Part shown: positions 63,544 through 64,000 of the stretch, one piece after another
Numbering within the stretch: the stretch's first letter is position 1
Layout: each line of letters begins with the position of its first letter
Assembly: GCA_025504975.1 (NCBI GenBank)
Contig: JANUWI010000013.1
Coordinates: forward strand, 806,001 to 870,000
Source of the DNA: Plenodomus lindquistii
Lineage: Eukaryota; Ascomycota; Dothideomycetes; Pleosporales; Leptosphaeriaceae
DNA length: 64,000 nt
Reading direction: 5' to 3'
The notes under the pieces: model-generated
What the model saw: only the letters and a program-made list of their open reading frames with translations
What the model was told of the DNA's origin: nothing
The model's database searches: none
Translations under genes and position numbers: made by a program

Positions 63544-63849
63544 CTAAACACCAACGTACACCATGCTGACACTCCTCGCGAACCCTCTCAACTCCGCATG
63601 GGCTTCACATCCCTCATCGTAGTACCTCAAATCTTCCTCGCTTTCAAAGACCGATGTGGCTGCAATGGTGAAGCCCTGCGCTCGAGCGTCTTGTTGCGTT
63701 GTCCCTGCTTCTACCGAAAGAATGTATGGCTCAATTGTTAGTGTGCATACTTTGACCGCTTTGGTTTTCATATCCGTATACAGACCCAGCAGCTTTGAAC
63801 GATCCTCCTCTTTGGGTATCTTGAACATTGTCACACGGCGGACGGGCAT
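63544..63849 (-). CDS. Stress-responsive A/B-barrel (Dabb) domain protein
   Basis: Starting at the ATG 63849 gives 101 residues (the upstream frame begins only with TTG). The small ferredoxin-like A/B-barrel family is recognised by the first strand VRRVTMFKIPKEEDR, the helix KLLGLYTDMKTKAVK, the second half with GFTIAATSVFESEEDLRYYDEGCEAHAELR, and the final strand SVSMVYVG. These proteins form dimers and some fungal and plant members act as small-molecule-binding or cyclase-like enzymes, others are stress-induced; the precise role cannot be read here. No targeting signal. Confidence 0.75.
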   Translation of the reverse strand: MPVRRVTMFKIPKEEDRSKLLGLYTDMKTKAVKVCTLTIEPYILSVEAGTTQQDARAQGFTIAATSVFESEEDLRYYDEGCEAHAELRGFARSVSMVYVGV

Positions 63850-64000
63850 GACTAGGTGAGATCCGATGAAGCTTGAAGTCGACAACCGGCTTAGGCGAAC
63901 CTGTAAGAGAAAGCCGCTTGTAGCTGATGTTGCTCAAACGCCACGAAAAAACAATGGGAGCACACGTCTTGATATAAAAGCAACCTTCTAGCCAAGCTGA

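Overview
This window looks like nuclear DNA from a filamentous ascomycete, most likely a plant-associated Dothideomycete such as a member of the Pleosporales. That assignment is inference. The direct support is split genes with 45-77 nt GT-AG introns, fungal-only families (PDR-type ABC pump, Opi1/CCG-8, Egh16-like secreted protein), several secreted plant-wall enzymes, and AT-rich tracts plus a C-to-T-type nonsense change that look like repeat-induced point mutation (RIP). There are no operons, no rRNA or tRNA genes that I could recognise, and no CRISPR.

Layout. 1-909: 3' end of a Pro/Leu-rich repeat protein. 1310-2263 (-): SET-domain protein. 3657-5600: new-looking five-module Cys protein. 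6030-6965: secreted CE1 esterase. 7996-8147: inverted-repeat element, copy 1. 9012-9527: YbjQ-like domain protein. 10361-12540: secreted GH51 arabinofuranosidase. 12960-19063: a metabolic block (flavin monooxygenase, mitochondrial Ca3427-like binding protein, BAHD acyltransferase, 2-oxoglutarate oxygenase). 19292-21277: WRN-type exonuclease with HRDC. 21880-22137 (-): small secreted Cys protein. 23493-24950 (-): class III aminotransferase. 25383-30800 (-): DDX60-like helicase. 33260-34716: TAF6. 34987-35927: SAR1 GTPase with microexons. 36130-39600: a degenerate island with an AT-rich tract, a hexapeptide-acyltransferase fragment, a broken phosphotransferase-fold gene and inverted-repeat element copy 2. 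39907-41586 (-): Opi1/CCG-8 regulator. 45031-49581: PDR multidrug transporter. 50330-51793: single-pass membrane protein. 51998-53419 (-): secreted GH28 rhamnogalacturonase-like enzyme. 55624-56898: unknown. 57159-58496 (-): Egh16-like appressorium-family secreted protein. 59947-62001 (-): F-box protein. 62594-62782 (-): possible small membrane protein. 63544-63849 (-): stress-responsive A/B barrel protein.

How it fits together. Housekeeping genes (TAF6, SAR1, the helicase, the exonuclease) alternate with genes expected at a plant-fungus interface: CE1 esterase, GH51, GH28, an Egh16-like protein, a small secreted Cys protein and a drug efflux pump. The FMO / binding-protein / acyltransferase / oxygenase run has divergent promoters and could be a small pathway without a polyketide or peptide synthase; that is a hypothesis. 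The most unusual observations are the SAR1 gene, whose reading frame is restored by a 12-nt microexon and apparently by a 2-nt one; the Cys protein built from five modules of about 95 residues; and the pair of related inverted-repeat elements, one lying beside a decayed gene.
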